From the NCBI GenBank assembly GCA_030280995.1, contig JASXTE010000015.1, positions 1,224,001 to 1,288,000 of the forward strand: 64,000 nt of DNA, given 5' to 3'. Numbering within the stretch: the first letter of the stretch is position 1; each line of letters begins with the position of its first letter. The notes beneath the pieces were generated by a model that saw only the letters and a program-made list of their open reading frames with translations, was not told the origin of the DNA and did no database searches. The position numbers and the translations under genes were made by a program. Origin of the DNA: Hemileia vastatrix (lineage: Eukaryota; Basidiomycota; Pucciniomycetes; Pucciniales; Zaghouaniaceae). Positions 36,596-47,341 of the stretch are shown here, one piece after another.

Positions 36596-39500
36596 GTAGT
36601 TAGGCTTATTTAATTCACATTTCCTTTAACTGAAGACTCTCCTGAAGCCTATCTTTCAATACCCAAAATGGGTAGGAATGTAGTTCAGTGGTTGCTGAGA
36701 TTTTGACCTTAAAGGTTGAGCCTTTTTTTACGAATTTCACTTAATTTAATTTAATTTATTATATTTCATAAATAGAGAATAAGGCTTCTGAAACTCTTAT
36801 CTGATTTTTATATAGGCTTTTATCTCCATCATGTTGGAATTTTCATCATTAATTTTACATTTTTTGTTCAATTTTAAAAACCAGAGTCAGAATTAGTGTT
36901 AGGTTTATTAAAATATTAATTTATTTCAACTGAAAATTTTTCTGAAGCCTATTTTTCATCTACCACAAACATATTTGAATTTGGTTCAGTGGTTGAAAAG
37001 ATATTGACCTTTAAATTTAAGCCTTTTTTTCAAAATTTTACTTAATATATTTCTTTTTCTTATATTTCATAATTAGAGAATTAGGCTTCTGAAACACTTA
37101 TCTGATGATCATCTAGGATTTTATCTCCAAAAGCTTAGGATCACTCAATTATTTCTTTGGCAATTTCTTGAAAAAATTATTTAATAATGCATTTCAATCT
37201 AATCAAAAATCGCCAGGAAAGCTGGAATTCCCAATTGGACAGATATGAAATGGGTTGAGCTCAGAAACAATTATATCTTTAATTCTAATGTTATCATCAA
37301 ATATGGATGATTCCATAGCCAGAGCCATGTTGACAAAACAAATTTAATTATTCTTACTTTTTGGCTTTTCTGTTATATCAATCCTATTACTGGAAGACCA
37401 ATCCCTTTGCCTGCTAAATCAAAGGCCATGGAATATACTTTCTGGATCATAAATGTATCACTTAACTTAGATTAGGAAATGGGATTATGGAAGCAATTTG
37501 GAATTCTTTAAGAGATAATAATAAAACTATTAAGGCACCTCCTGAATTTGAATCTTGCAAAAATTTTACTCATTTTGGATGTTCTTTTCAGATCAATCAA
37601 AATTTGTTAAACTAGGTAAGTAAGGTAGGGGGTGAAGGGCCAATTACTAATAAAACATTAGGGAGGGGGTCTGAATATGGTAATTAAAGGATTTAAAAAA
37701 ATTTATTTTTTTTCTTGAATCTTTTATTTATCAAATATTAAAGATAATAAATCAAATTAAGTATTTTACTATTGAGCCCTTGTGATGTATAAAGGTGTTC
37801 ATTCAATTATATTCTATGAATGACTTTATAATACCATAATTTGCATATATTTTCTTTAACTTTACTCATGAAATCATTTACAGATAGTATTTAGGATTCA
37901 TTTACCTGGTTAATTATATTTTTTAAATGATTTACTTAATTATATATGAAATAAAATGAAAATTGGGCAATCCTTACCCCTCTCACAGTGAATTGCAGGG
38001 GGGGGGGGGGTGTTGCTAAATTTTTAAATAAGATGTTGAAATTTTTTGACTTAAAAAAATTTGGAATGAAATATGGAAAAAAAAAACTAGTGATCAATAT
38101 ATTTCATTAAGAACTCAATTTCTTCAACAGATTTATTAGCTTTAATGCATTCTGTCAAGAAAAGTTTCTAAAAAAAATTTGGAATACAATATGAACAAAA
38201 TAAAAAAAACTAGTCATCTAAAATTATGATTAAGAGTTCTATTTCCTCAACAGATTTATTAGCAATAACACATTCTATCAAAAAACTTATTTTTTGAACC
38301 ACCTTCAATTTAATACTTGAGTTTCATAAGATCCAATAGGAAACTGTACCTAAAAGCTTCTCCTCCAAGTCATGTGCCCTCTAATCCCTCTTTAAAGAAA
38401 GCTCAAATATCTTCTCCTCTAAGTCTTTTACCCTCCCTTCCCTCTGTAAAGAAATCTCCAATTTATTCTCCTCCAAGTATTGTACCCACTCTTCCCTCTA
38501 CAAAGAGAGCTTGAATTCATTCTCCTCCAAGTCTTGTTCCCTATAATCCCTGCTTAAAGAGAGCTTGTATTGTTGCTTTTGAAAGTTGAGAGTATCTCTT
38601 GCAAATTCAACTTTAACTAGAGTGAAAAGGAATATTAACAAACAAAAAGAAAATCTCACTTATTTATTAAGAGGTATGCTATAACTTACCAGATTCACAT
38701 TTCTCCAAAAAAATCATCAATGGAAAAAAAAGGGGTTTTGGAAAAACTATATCATTGTTTTGATTTCTTTAAATTTTGAAATTCAAAGTAGTTGATGGTC
38801 TTTGCTTTTTTTTTGGAGGTAAAATTTTCCTCTTCATTATTGATGTTAGATTCAGACTTGCTTGTTTGAGGATACTTGTTTCATTCATTCACCATGGAAA
38901 ATCTGGGGGTGTACTGCTAGAGATCCCCTCTCTTTGAACTCCAGAGTGTCTCTTATTATTCCAGGGTTATTCTCACTTTATAACAATATACAAAATTGAA
39001 TTGGAACTACATTTATTCTCAGATTGATTATAGACAGAATATCAACTGATTCCAAATTATGCACAACTTGATCCTCCAGAACTTGATTTTGGTCCTCTGT
39101 TGAGCACCGATTGAGCACAAATTTATCTAACCTAAGCTTATGCATATATAATAATTCAGGATACTTGCTCTATTAAATTTAAAAATAAAATAAAATATTG
39201 ATGAATTTATATAATAAATAATTATTATGTAAGATATTAAATTATAAATTTAGGCATCATAGGAGGGCACTTAATAGAACTTAATTATACTATGTGATAC
39301 GTTAATACTGTATCACACAGTTTGAAACATTTAAAACAAAATGTGTCATGATGCGCAATGAAATTACTTGGACAGACTCTTTCAAAATTAATACTGACCA
39401 TAATACACAAATATGAAACCTTGGCATCTATCCAATAAAAGATTTTCCTTCTGATAAATGGATTTTTCTCAGTTACTCCCTGTTAAAAAGTGTCCTTTTG

Positions 39501-39685
39501 AGGTTTGTCTGACCTTTAGGGCGATAATTTGGCCACATAAAACTACTTCTATTTCCATGATTGACCAAAATATTATCCTCATTTCCATCTAAAGAGTTGA
39601 TCTCATCTGACTGTGGCTGATCAAAGGGGTCCACCACAAGATAACCAAAATTTTGGTGAACACTTTTTTGATGGATAGTGAATAA
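36596..39685. other. AT-rich spacer with local duplications, no gene seen
   Basis: No supported gene in 3.1 kb. Segments at about 36630-36845 and 36915-37130 are a diverged direct duplication (CTGAAGCCTAT...TTCAGTGGTTG...AGGCTTCTGAAAC). Segments near 38035-38155 and 38160-38280 are another (AATTTGGAAT...ACTAGT...CAACAGATTTATTAGC). A run of 13 G lies near 37998. The last 100 bp (39590-39685) contain ACCAAAATTTTGGT and resemble the satellite that continues after E1 at 53902. Confidence 0.6.
38359..38574 (+). repeat. 54-bp minisatellite, four units, open frame over three
   Basis: Units start at 38359, 38413, 38467 and 38521, exactly 54 bp apart, each beginning TCTCCTCYAAGT. Since 54 is 18 codons, the repeat keeps frame: a 65-codon frame (38317-38514) reads units of the type SPPSHVPSNPSLKKAQI, and the fourth unit follows a stop. 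It could be a remnant of a repeat protein or simply a minisatellite. Confidence 0.7.
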
Positions 39686-39689
39686 CCGG

Positions 39690-40763
39690 TGTGGTCTTCC
39701 AACATTGGCAGGGGCCTTTGTTGTGTGATTTGGCGCTGTTTGTGCTTGTCTTAATTGACATCTGTTAAGGAATTTGGTATTTTTCTGGTTTTATACCGTG
39801 GATATTAGGTCTGCGGGTATGTGGGTACTATCATTGGATAGCCCTGGTTTTTCTCTATATTTTATGTCTTGGAAACATTTTTCATATTCTGAGTTTTAAG
39901 GGGTCATTTCCTCATTTTTCATTTATAAAAGATTGCTGTTTAATTTTGTTTTTCGTGTTTTACAGGCTAACCTTAAGTCTTAGGGTTAAGTGCTTAGTAC
40001 CATTTGATAGAGCTAATTTTTCTCTATATTTCATGTCTCAATGTTGTTATAGTGAAATTCCATGTTTTAAAGGTTTTAGTAGTTGTAGCTAATTTTTCTA
40101 AGTAGATTAGTGGTTTTTATTGGTTTTCTGGCTTCAGGGAGGCTGGGCCGCTTCAGGCGGCCCGCCCGCCTCTGTTTTAGGAGGTTGGGGAGCGCTCCAG
40201 GAGGGTTTTTTATGCAATTTGGTGGGTACAGGCACCAGATTGGTGGGTGCGCATGGGCTCTTAGTTAGTGGTCTGTGTGTACATAGTGAATAAGACAGTT
40301 TGGGACAACCTTAATCATCATACAACCATCCGGAGGTGATATCATTGTTCCTCACTCAGTTTTCACTGTTTTCTGGCCACAATTGGCTGTGTTTGTTGCA
40401 AGTGAGTTCTTCATTTAACTTAACTTTGGCAACTGTTTTCTCTGTTATAGTCTTGCAAGCTATAGCAAGTATTATTGCTGTCTCTGGTGTGGATTTGCAG
40501 CCTACATCAAGTATCTTTGCTGTCTCTGGTGTGGACTTTGTTCTACATTTCAGTTCTTTGGTCTGGTAGTCTATCTGGGGACTACTTTCTTGGCTCATCA
40601 AGAAGTCAAGTGTGTTAAACAGGAGCTTTAGAAAAACAGGAACCAACTTACTTTAGCAAGTAAATCTCACTCTATTTTTCTAAAGGGACAGGGGATTTTC
40701 TCTCTGGTTTTTCTCCAACTCCCTTGGTCAAGGCCTATAGCTAGTACTATAGGATTGTCTACA
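39690..40763 (+). repeat. E1 5' LTR
   Basis: TGTGGTCTTCC...GATTGTCTACA. A GC-rich hairpin GGGCCGC-TTCAG-GCGGCCC lies at 40145-40163, followed by GCCCGCCTC, striking in such AT-rich DNA. Promoter and polyadenylation sites cannot be fixed by eye. Confidence 0.93.
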
Positions 40764-40767
40764 TTTC

Positions 40768-40784
40768 TGGCGCCCAATGTGGGG
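40768..40784 (+). other. E1 primer binding site, tRNA-Lys type
   Basis: TGGCGCCCAATGTGGGG starts four bases after the 5' LTR. One base differs from the TGGCGCCCAACGTGGGG site known for tRNA-Lys(1,2)-primed retroviruses, so a lysine tRNA is the probable primer. Confidence 0.75.
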
Positions 40785-40854
40785 TAGAACTTGCTAGTTC
40801 TTTGGAATCTCTGTTTTCTTTGGTTGGCTCTTTTTGGTGTTTTGGACTGGAGGA

Positions 40855-43236
40855 ATGGCTTCTGGTTCTGCTATTCCTGTGGTGACTGCCAGTGGGGGGG
40901 ATGGTCCTCCTTCTGTGATGGTTAGGGAGTGTGTGAGAATTAAAACTTGGGATGGTACCAAGTTTAATGGGGAGGATGTCAAGTGGTTTCTAGAGAAGTA
41001 TGAAACTGCTGCTGGAGTGAAAGGTGCTTCCTACCTGGACATGGTGAAGCAGATTATCTTCTTCATTGGTGATAGGTCAGTGGAGAAGGCGATTGTGGCC
41101 ATGTCTGGCTACAAGAAGAGGGATTGGAAATTGTTGTGTAGGGAGATGATAGATAGATGGGGTGTCAGGTTCACTATGGTGGATCTGAACAAGGTTGTCA
41201 GTGAATGACAATCTTATGGTGGTGTTGGTAACTTACATAGTTACAGGAAGTTTCTGCTACAGTTTGATCCTGTGGTGGAATACTTCGTGGAAGTGGAGGA
41301 GCTGGCACATGAAAATGCTGCCAAAGATGTTTTTTGGTCTGCCCTGGCTAGAGATTTCAGGATGGATGTGTTGAAGGAGTTGTCAAGAAAGGAATTGATG
41401 AAGACTCTTTCTAATGAGGACCAGAAGTTGCCTTCCTTGGATAAGGTGAAGGAGGCTGTTGAGGCCCATTTGAAGTTATTGGCTGTGGACACCTATCAGG
41501 AGGGGTGTGCCAAGTATGTCAGCAAAGTCAGTGAGGCTTTGGCTGAAGAGGAAGTTAGGGAGAAGAAGGAGGAGAAGAATTTGGTGCAGATTCCCAAACA
41601 GGAGAGGGACCCAATGGTGGATCAGCTGGCTGATCTGACAAAACAGCTGCACATTTTTGTCCAGGAGGCCAAGAAGGTTAATAAGGCACCTTCTCAGCCA
41701 AGAGATTTTGAAAGAAGGGCTGGTAGGAGTGATCCTTGGGTTTGCTCTTATTGCAGTAGGAAGGGGCACAGGTCCAATGATTGTTGGGCACTGAACAGAG
41801 ATGTGTCTGAAGGAAAAGTGGAGTTTGATGGCAGGGTTTTTAAGTTCCCTGACGGTTCTTTTGTGAAGCCCAGTGAGGGGCAGGCTCGTGTTGATTTGGT
41901 CAGGAGAAGGGGTAGTCTCAATCAAAGGAGTCCAAGGTTTGAGGAGATTCCTGATCAGGGGAAGTCTTCTGTTAAGGTAGATGAGGACGTCAAGTGAAAG
42001 GGGAAGGAGGTCAATAAGGTCTCTTTTTCTACTTCCTTTGTTGGTTTGGAGTTGTATTCTTGTGGTGGACAGTCAAGTGGTGAATGCTTGGCTGGTGTTT
42101 ATGATGTGGAAGCAGGGAAGGTGGGAAGGCCTAAGAGCAGTTCTCAGGCCCAGCCAAAGCTAAACGCTTCAAAGGGTGATCATAAGCTGAGTGCAGCTAG
42201 GAAGAGTTACAGCAAAGAGGAGCTGTACAAGATGCAGAAGGGTATGGCTGACATGGGCCCCCCTAGTTTTGGTGCATTGGACCTGAATGGTGAGCCAATG
42301 CCAATGGAGGTGGATACTGACTCTGAGGAGGATGTCCCTTTGGCTTCATTTCCAAAGCCTGTCGGTGTCAGAGGTTCTGGTGATGGATCTGGTTTGGTTC
42401 CTGTTAATGGTAAATCTGTTGGTGGTGCTGGTCCTCAAGAATCTTCTAGGACCAAGGTGGTGAAGAAAAGAGCTCACTTTGAGAGGCCAGTAGTGTCTGG
42501 TCAAGTTAATGTTATGGACTCTGTCCTGGAAAGGATGAATCGGTGTCAGGTTTCCCTATCTTATGGGGAATTGTATGCTATCAGTCAAGGGTTGGCTGAT
42601 AGGCAAAAAAAGTTGTTGACCAAGAGAAGGGTTTCTTCTGGTGAGGTAGAATACATTTGTGATTCTGCTGAAAAGTTTGGTGAGGGGTTGGAAACTCATT
42701 TTTCTGCTCCTCTGGGATATGTCAATGTCACTCTTAATGGCAGGGAGGCAAGGGCATTGGTGAATTCAGGTTTTCAAATAAACCAGATTTCTTTGTTTGA
42801 GGCAACTCATTTGGGCCTCCCCATCAAAACTGGTATTGGTGGGAATTTGAGAGGGATTGGTGGCCTTGTCACTGAATTGGTTGGAACTTCAGGGTTTGTG
42901 AAGTTAGATGATGGAGGAGCCTCAGGGAGGGTTCATTTTTACATTCCTAAAGGTAATGTAAAAGCAGTTTTAGGTGGGCCATTCTTGATAGATTTTCAGG
43001 CAAGAATAGGTTATCAATTTGATTTGGGAATCAGTTTGGAGTTGAATGGTGAAGACAAAAGGAGGCTTCACATGAGGTTATCATCCCCTGGAGAGGATGG
43101 TTGGAAGACTAGGCCTGGTTTATCTTCAATGTGCCAGTGCATGGACTGCTACAGGAGAAGGAAGGAAGTGGGTGTTGCCTCTGGTTTTTTGGAGTGCGGT
43201 TCAGGCTCTATTGAGAGTCTGTCTTTTTTAGAGTAA
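40855..43236 (+). pseudogene. E1 ORF1: gag-protease with two in-frame stops
   Basis: One frame of about 794 codons from MASGSAIPVV at 40855 to TAA at 43234-43236, interrupted only by TGA at 41206 and 41995 (E2 has Trp and Gly there). Capsid-like N-terminal half; zinc knuckle CSYCSRKGHRSNDC (CX2CX4HX4C) near 41740-41780. An acidic/Ser-rich linker (MEVDTDSEEDVP) precedes the protease with ALVNSGFQINQIS, where the catalytic Asp of E2 (ALLDLGS) is Asn. The stop codon overlaps an ATG (TAATG) that opens ORF2, which suggests termination-reinitiation for pol. Confidence 0.88.
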
Positions 43237-46200
43237 TGAGGGCTGATCACCCTAGTGCTACAACCTCTCCCCAAGATGAGGAAATCCCAGGTTGTAGTAG
43301 GTCAGCTCCCTTGGAGATATACCAAGTGGATTTTCAACTTTCTCTTTTTAATGTTTCTCTTCTCTGCAAGTATTCATCAAGTTTTTTATCAAGTCTCTTT
43401 TCTCTCTCAAGATTCTTAATTATTTTTAATTCAAGTTTAAAGAAGAAGATTGGTTATATATCTTTATTGAAAGATATGCGGAAAAGTTTTGGGGCGGTGA
43501 GATTGGGGTCTAAAAGTAAGTCCTCCCAATTGTGCACCGCTAGGGTTTCTTCTACACCTTTCAAAAACATTACCTGGGCCACACCTGTGAGCATTAGGGA
43601 AACCCCTGGTTATTTTTGTAGGACAGAAGAAAACTCAAGAAAAGAAGATAAAAATTTCAAGATAATTCAAGAAAATCAAGAAAAAAATCTGAAGATAATG
43701 AAAAAAGAAGATGCAAAATATTTTTGTGATGATCGTAAAGATCTATTTTTGGGCCTCCAGAATGAGGTTAAACTGCAGAAAATTTAGAAGAGAGAAGATC
43801 ATCAAGATCGATTTTTGGACCTTTAGCATGAGGATAAACTGCACAATTTTAGAAGATGTGATTCAGAAGATGAATCAAGATTTGAAGATTTGGAAGTTGG
43901 AAGTGAGGATGAAGATGTGGAATTGCGGAAAAGTTTTGGAGTGGTGAGATTGGGGTGTAAAAGTAAGTCCTCCCAATTGTGCACCGCTAGGGTTTCTTCT
44001 ACACCTGTCAAAAACATTACCTTGGCCACACATGTGAGGAATAGGGAAACCCTTGGTTTTTGTTCCAGGTCTGGTGGTGAAGAATTCCTGAAGATCCCTC
44101 AAGTTGAAGGTGGAGCGGCAAAGTATAAGAAGGTAGCGCAGAAGATTAGGCCTGTCAATGAGCCTATGCCTGTGGGTTTGAATCCGCCTTTGAAGAGACC
44201 TCCTTTGTCAAGAGATCCGTACTGTACTCCATTGGTGAAGAATCCTCCAGAATTTGTAGAGACGGCTAGGGTGACCGTGGAAAGGTCGAAAGTTGTTAAT
44301 TTTGGTCCTGATGGGTGGTTGTCTGAAGAAGAAAAGAAGTTGTTGTTGCACGTTATTGTGCTTAGGGAAAAATCTGTGGAGTTTGTTGGGGAGGAAAGGG
44401 GTGTATTGAAGCACTCTTATGGGGAACCTTACTTGATTCCTGTGGTTTGTCATGAACCTTGGCAAATCAAACCTATTCCGATTCCAGCCCCTATTTGAGA
44501 GGATTTTGTAGAGATTATTAGGGAAAGAGTCAGGACTGGGTTATATGAACAATCAACATCCAGTTAATCAGGTCCGGTGTTCTGTGTAAAGAAGCAGAAT
44601 GGAAAGTTGAGGGTGGTTCATGATCTTAGAGCCTTGAAAAGAGTCACTATCAAGGACACTGGTATGCCTCCAAGTGCAGAGGATTTTGTTGAAGCTTTTG
44701 CTGGAAGGGTGTGTTATGTTTTGGGTGATAATATGGGTGGTTATGATGAGAGGGAACTACATACGGATTCAAGGCCTCTCACAACTTTTGAGACTCCTTT
44801 GGGAAGATTTCAGCTCACTAGGTTTCCTCAAGGAGAAACTAATTCAGTGGCGGTTTATCAAGCACAGATGGCTTGGATTTTGCAGGATGAGGTTCCTACT
44901 CATGCTGGTATTTTTATTGATTATGGTGGAATTAAAGGACCATCCACTGATTATGGTAATGAGGTGTTATCGGAGAACCCTGGAGAAGGAGGTTTGTGTG
45001 GGAATATGCAATAACTCTAGAGAGAGTGTTGTTCAGGATTGAAGAGGCTGGTTTGACCATTTCAGGGTCAAAATTCTGTTGTTGTGTTCCTGCTTTGGAA
45101 ATTCTGGTTCATGTGGTATGTAAAGAGGGAAGGATTATAGCAAAGAAGAATATTAATAAAATTCAGGCATGGCCAAGGCATAAAAATACTACAGAAGTCA
45201 GAGGATTTTTGGGTGTATGTGTATATGTCAGGATTTTCATTAAGGATTTTTCTTTGTTGGCTTCACCTTTATGGAGGTTGACCAGAAAAGATGCAGATTG
45301 GGAATGGACTGACGAGTGTGAAGAGGCTTTTCAGAGGCTGAAAAAGGTTGTTTGTGAAGATATAATTCTTCACAAGTTGGATTATGGTGTTGGTGCTGGA
45401 AAGATTTATCTGGCGGTGGACTCAAGCTATATTGCTGCTGGTGCTGTTTTGTCTCACGAGGATAAGACTGGGAGGGTCAGGCCAGTAAGGTATGAGTGTG
45501 TGGTGTTTAATGAGGTGGAATCTAGGTATTCTCAACCTAAGTTGAAATTGTGTGGCGTAGCTAAAATTTTAAAGAAGCTACAGACGGTTCTGTGGGGGCA
45601 GAATTTTGAGCTGCAGGTGGATGCAAAATCTTTGGTTCAGATGATCAATACACCTAGTCATCCAAATGCTCCAATGACTATGTGGGTGGCATTTATTCAA
45701 CATTTTTCTTTTGACCTGGTACACAAACCAGGTAAAACTTTTACTATGCCTGATGGGTTATCAAGGAGGCCACCTACAGATGAGGATTCTGATTCTGAAG
45801 AGTTTGACGAAGATGTTCCAGTGATTAGGGCCAGCACAAAGGGTGCTGAGGATTTTTCTTTCCTCCCCCATGAGGCTAAACTGGATGAGTGTTCTGACCT
45901 CCCCCAAGAGGTTAAACTGGCTGGATCTGATCTTGATTCTGGTGATCAGGATGTTTTTGTTGATGAAGATGGAGTTGTTGTTTGGGACAGCTCAAAATTG
46001 GAAAAGGGTGTTTTTGTTAGTGAACTGGATTCTCACAAGGTTCAGTGGAAAGAGAAGGACGTGCCAAAATTTAAGGATTGGTGTCCTGGTTGGGCTGCTC
46101 GATTGGCTCATGTTTACACTGGTGATTTTGATGACAGAGTTGTACCCTTGGATGTTGTTTTGTTGGATTTTGAAGATGAGACCTGGGGTCAATCTGGGTT

Positions 46201-47341
46201 TTATTTTATTTTGGTGGAATATCTGTTGACCTTGGTAAGGCCAGATAGTTGTGATGATGATACTTGGTTGGCAATCAAGAAGAAGAGTCCTGGATTTTAT
46301 GTGTCAGGAAGGCGCTTGATGAGAAGGAGACATCCTAATCCTCAAGTGGTGGTGACTCAGAAGAAGGGTCAAGAATTGGTTTTGAAGTCTTTGCATGAAG
46401 ACCTTGGTCATAGAGGCTTTGGGGAGACTTATGGAAGAGTATCAGACAGATTTTGGTGGCTGGGTATGAAGTTGGCTGTGGAGGGTTGGGTTCAATCTTG
46501 TGAAGAATGTCAAAGAATAAGTCACTTGAAACCTAAAGAGGTGGGCCGTGCTTTTGGTGAATCAACTGTTTTTGGAAGGGTCAGTCTGGATGCTGTCCAT
46601 ATTAAAGAGGGCAGGTATAAATACTTGATTGTTGCTAGGGATGATTTGTCTGGTTGGGTTGAGGCAGTGCCTCTGGTTAATTTGACTGCCAAGAATGTGG
46701 CAGAGTTTTTGAAGAAGAGGTGGATTTATAGGTATGGGTTGATGAAGTTGGTCACTGTTGATGGCGGGCCAGAGTTTGGTGCCGAATTTAAAGAAGCTGT
46801 GGCTAGTGTTGGTTCTAGGGTTAGAGTGGCTACACCGTATTATCCTGAAGCTGAAGGCATTGTTGAAAGAGGCCATCAAGTTATAAAGAATGCTTTGGTG
46901 AAGATGTGTGGAGATAGTGCCGAAAAGTGGAGGCATTATTTACCCTTGGTCTTATTTGCTGATAGGGTCACTGTGAAGAGGACAACTGGCTATTCTCTGT
47001 ATGAATTAATGTTTTTTCAAAAAGCGGTTCTACCAGTGGACTTAGAAGCTGTCTCTTATCTTGGAATTGATTGGGATGATGTGCACTCAACAGAAGATTT
47101 GCTCTGTTCCAGGATGCAACAGTTGGAATGTAGAGAGGAATTTAAGAGAAGGCATACTCTAGAATGATGAAGATTAGGAATCAATCAGTCAGGTACTGGG
47201 ACAAGAAGTTGGCTCATATACTCAGGAATCCCTTGAAACCTGGTTGTTTGGTTTTCGTGTATAATAGAAGTTTGGAGAGTCAGTGCGGCAAAATGTTTGC
47301 TGACAGATGGAATGGACCTTACAGAGTCAGATCTCAGGCGT
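43236..47341 (+). pseudogene. E1 ORF2: pol (RT, RNase H, integrase), broken
   Basis: Starts MRADHPSATTSP at 43236. The first part contains a 145-bp internal duplication with splice-like borders (43473-43621 and 43921-44068). RT starts near 44100; the catalytic box is GIFIDYGGIKGP, so the second Asp is Tyr (E2 has FIDD). Stops lie near 43785, 43826, 44496 and 44564, with a frame change near 45000. The 44996-47167 frame (723 codons) is intact: RT thumb, RNase H (KIYLAVDSSYIAAG), the linker with the hairpin motifs, then integrase with HRGFGETY...CEECQ, D in SLDAVHIKEG, D in TVDGGPEFG and E in GIVERGHQV. A further frameshift at 47160 leads to the insertion at 47342. Confidence 0.88.

Noticed and set aside
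37990..38015. Run of 13 G
   Set aside because: Single homopolymer; may be a sequencing artefact or a simple repeat. Nothing around it suggests function.
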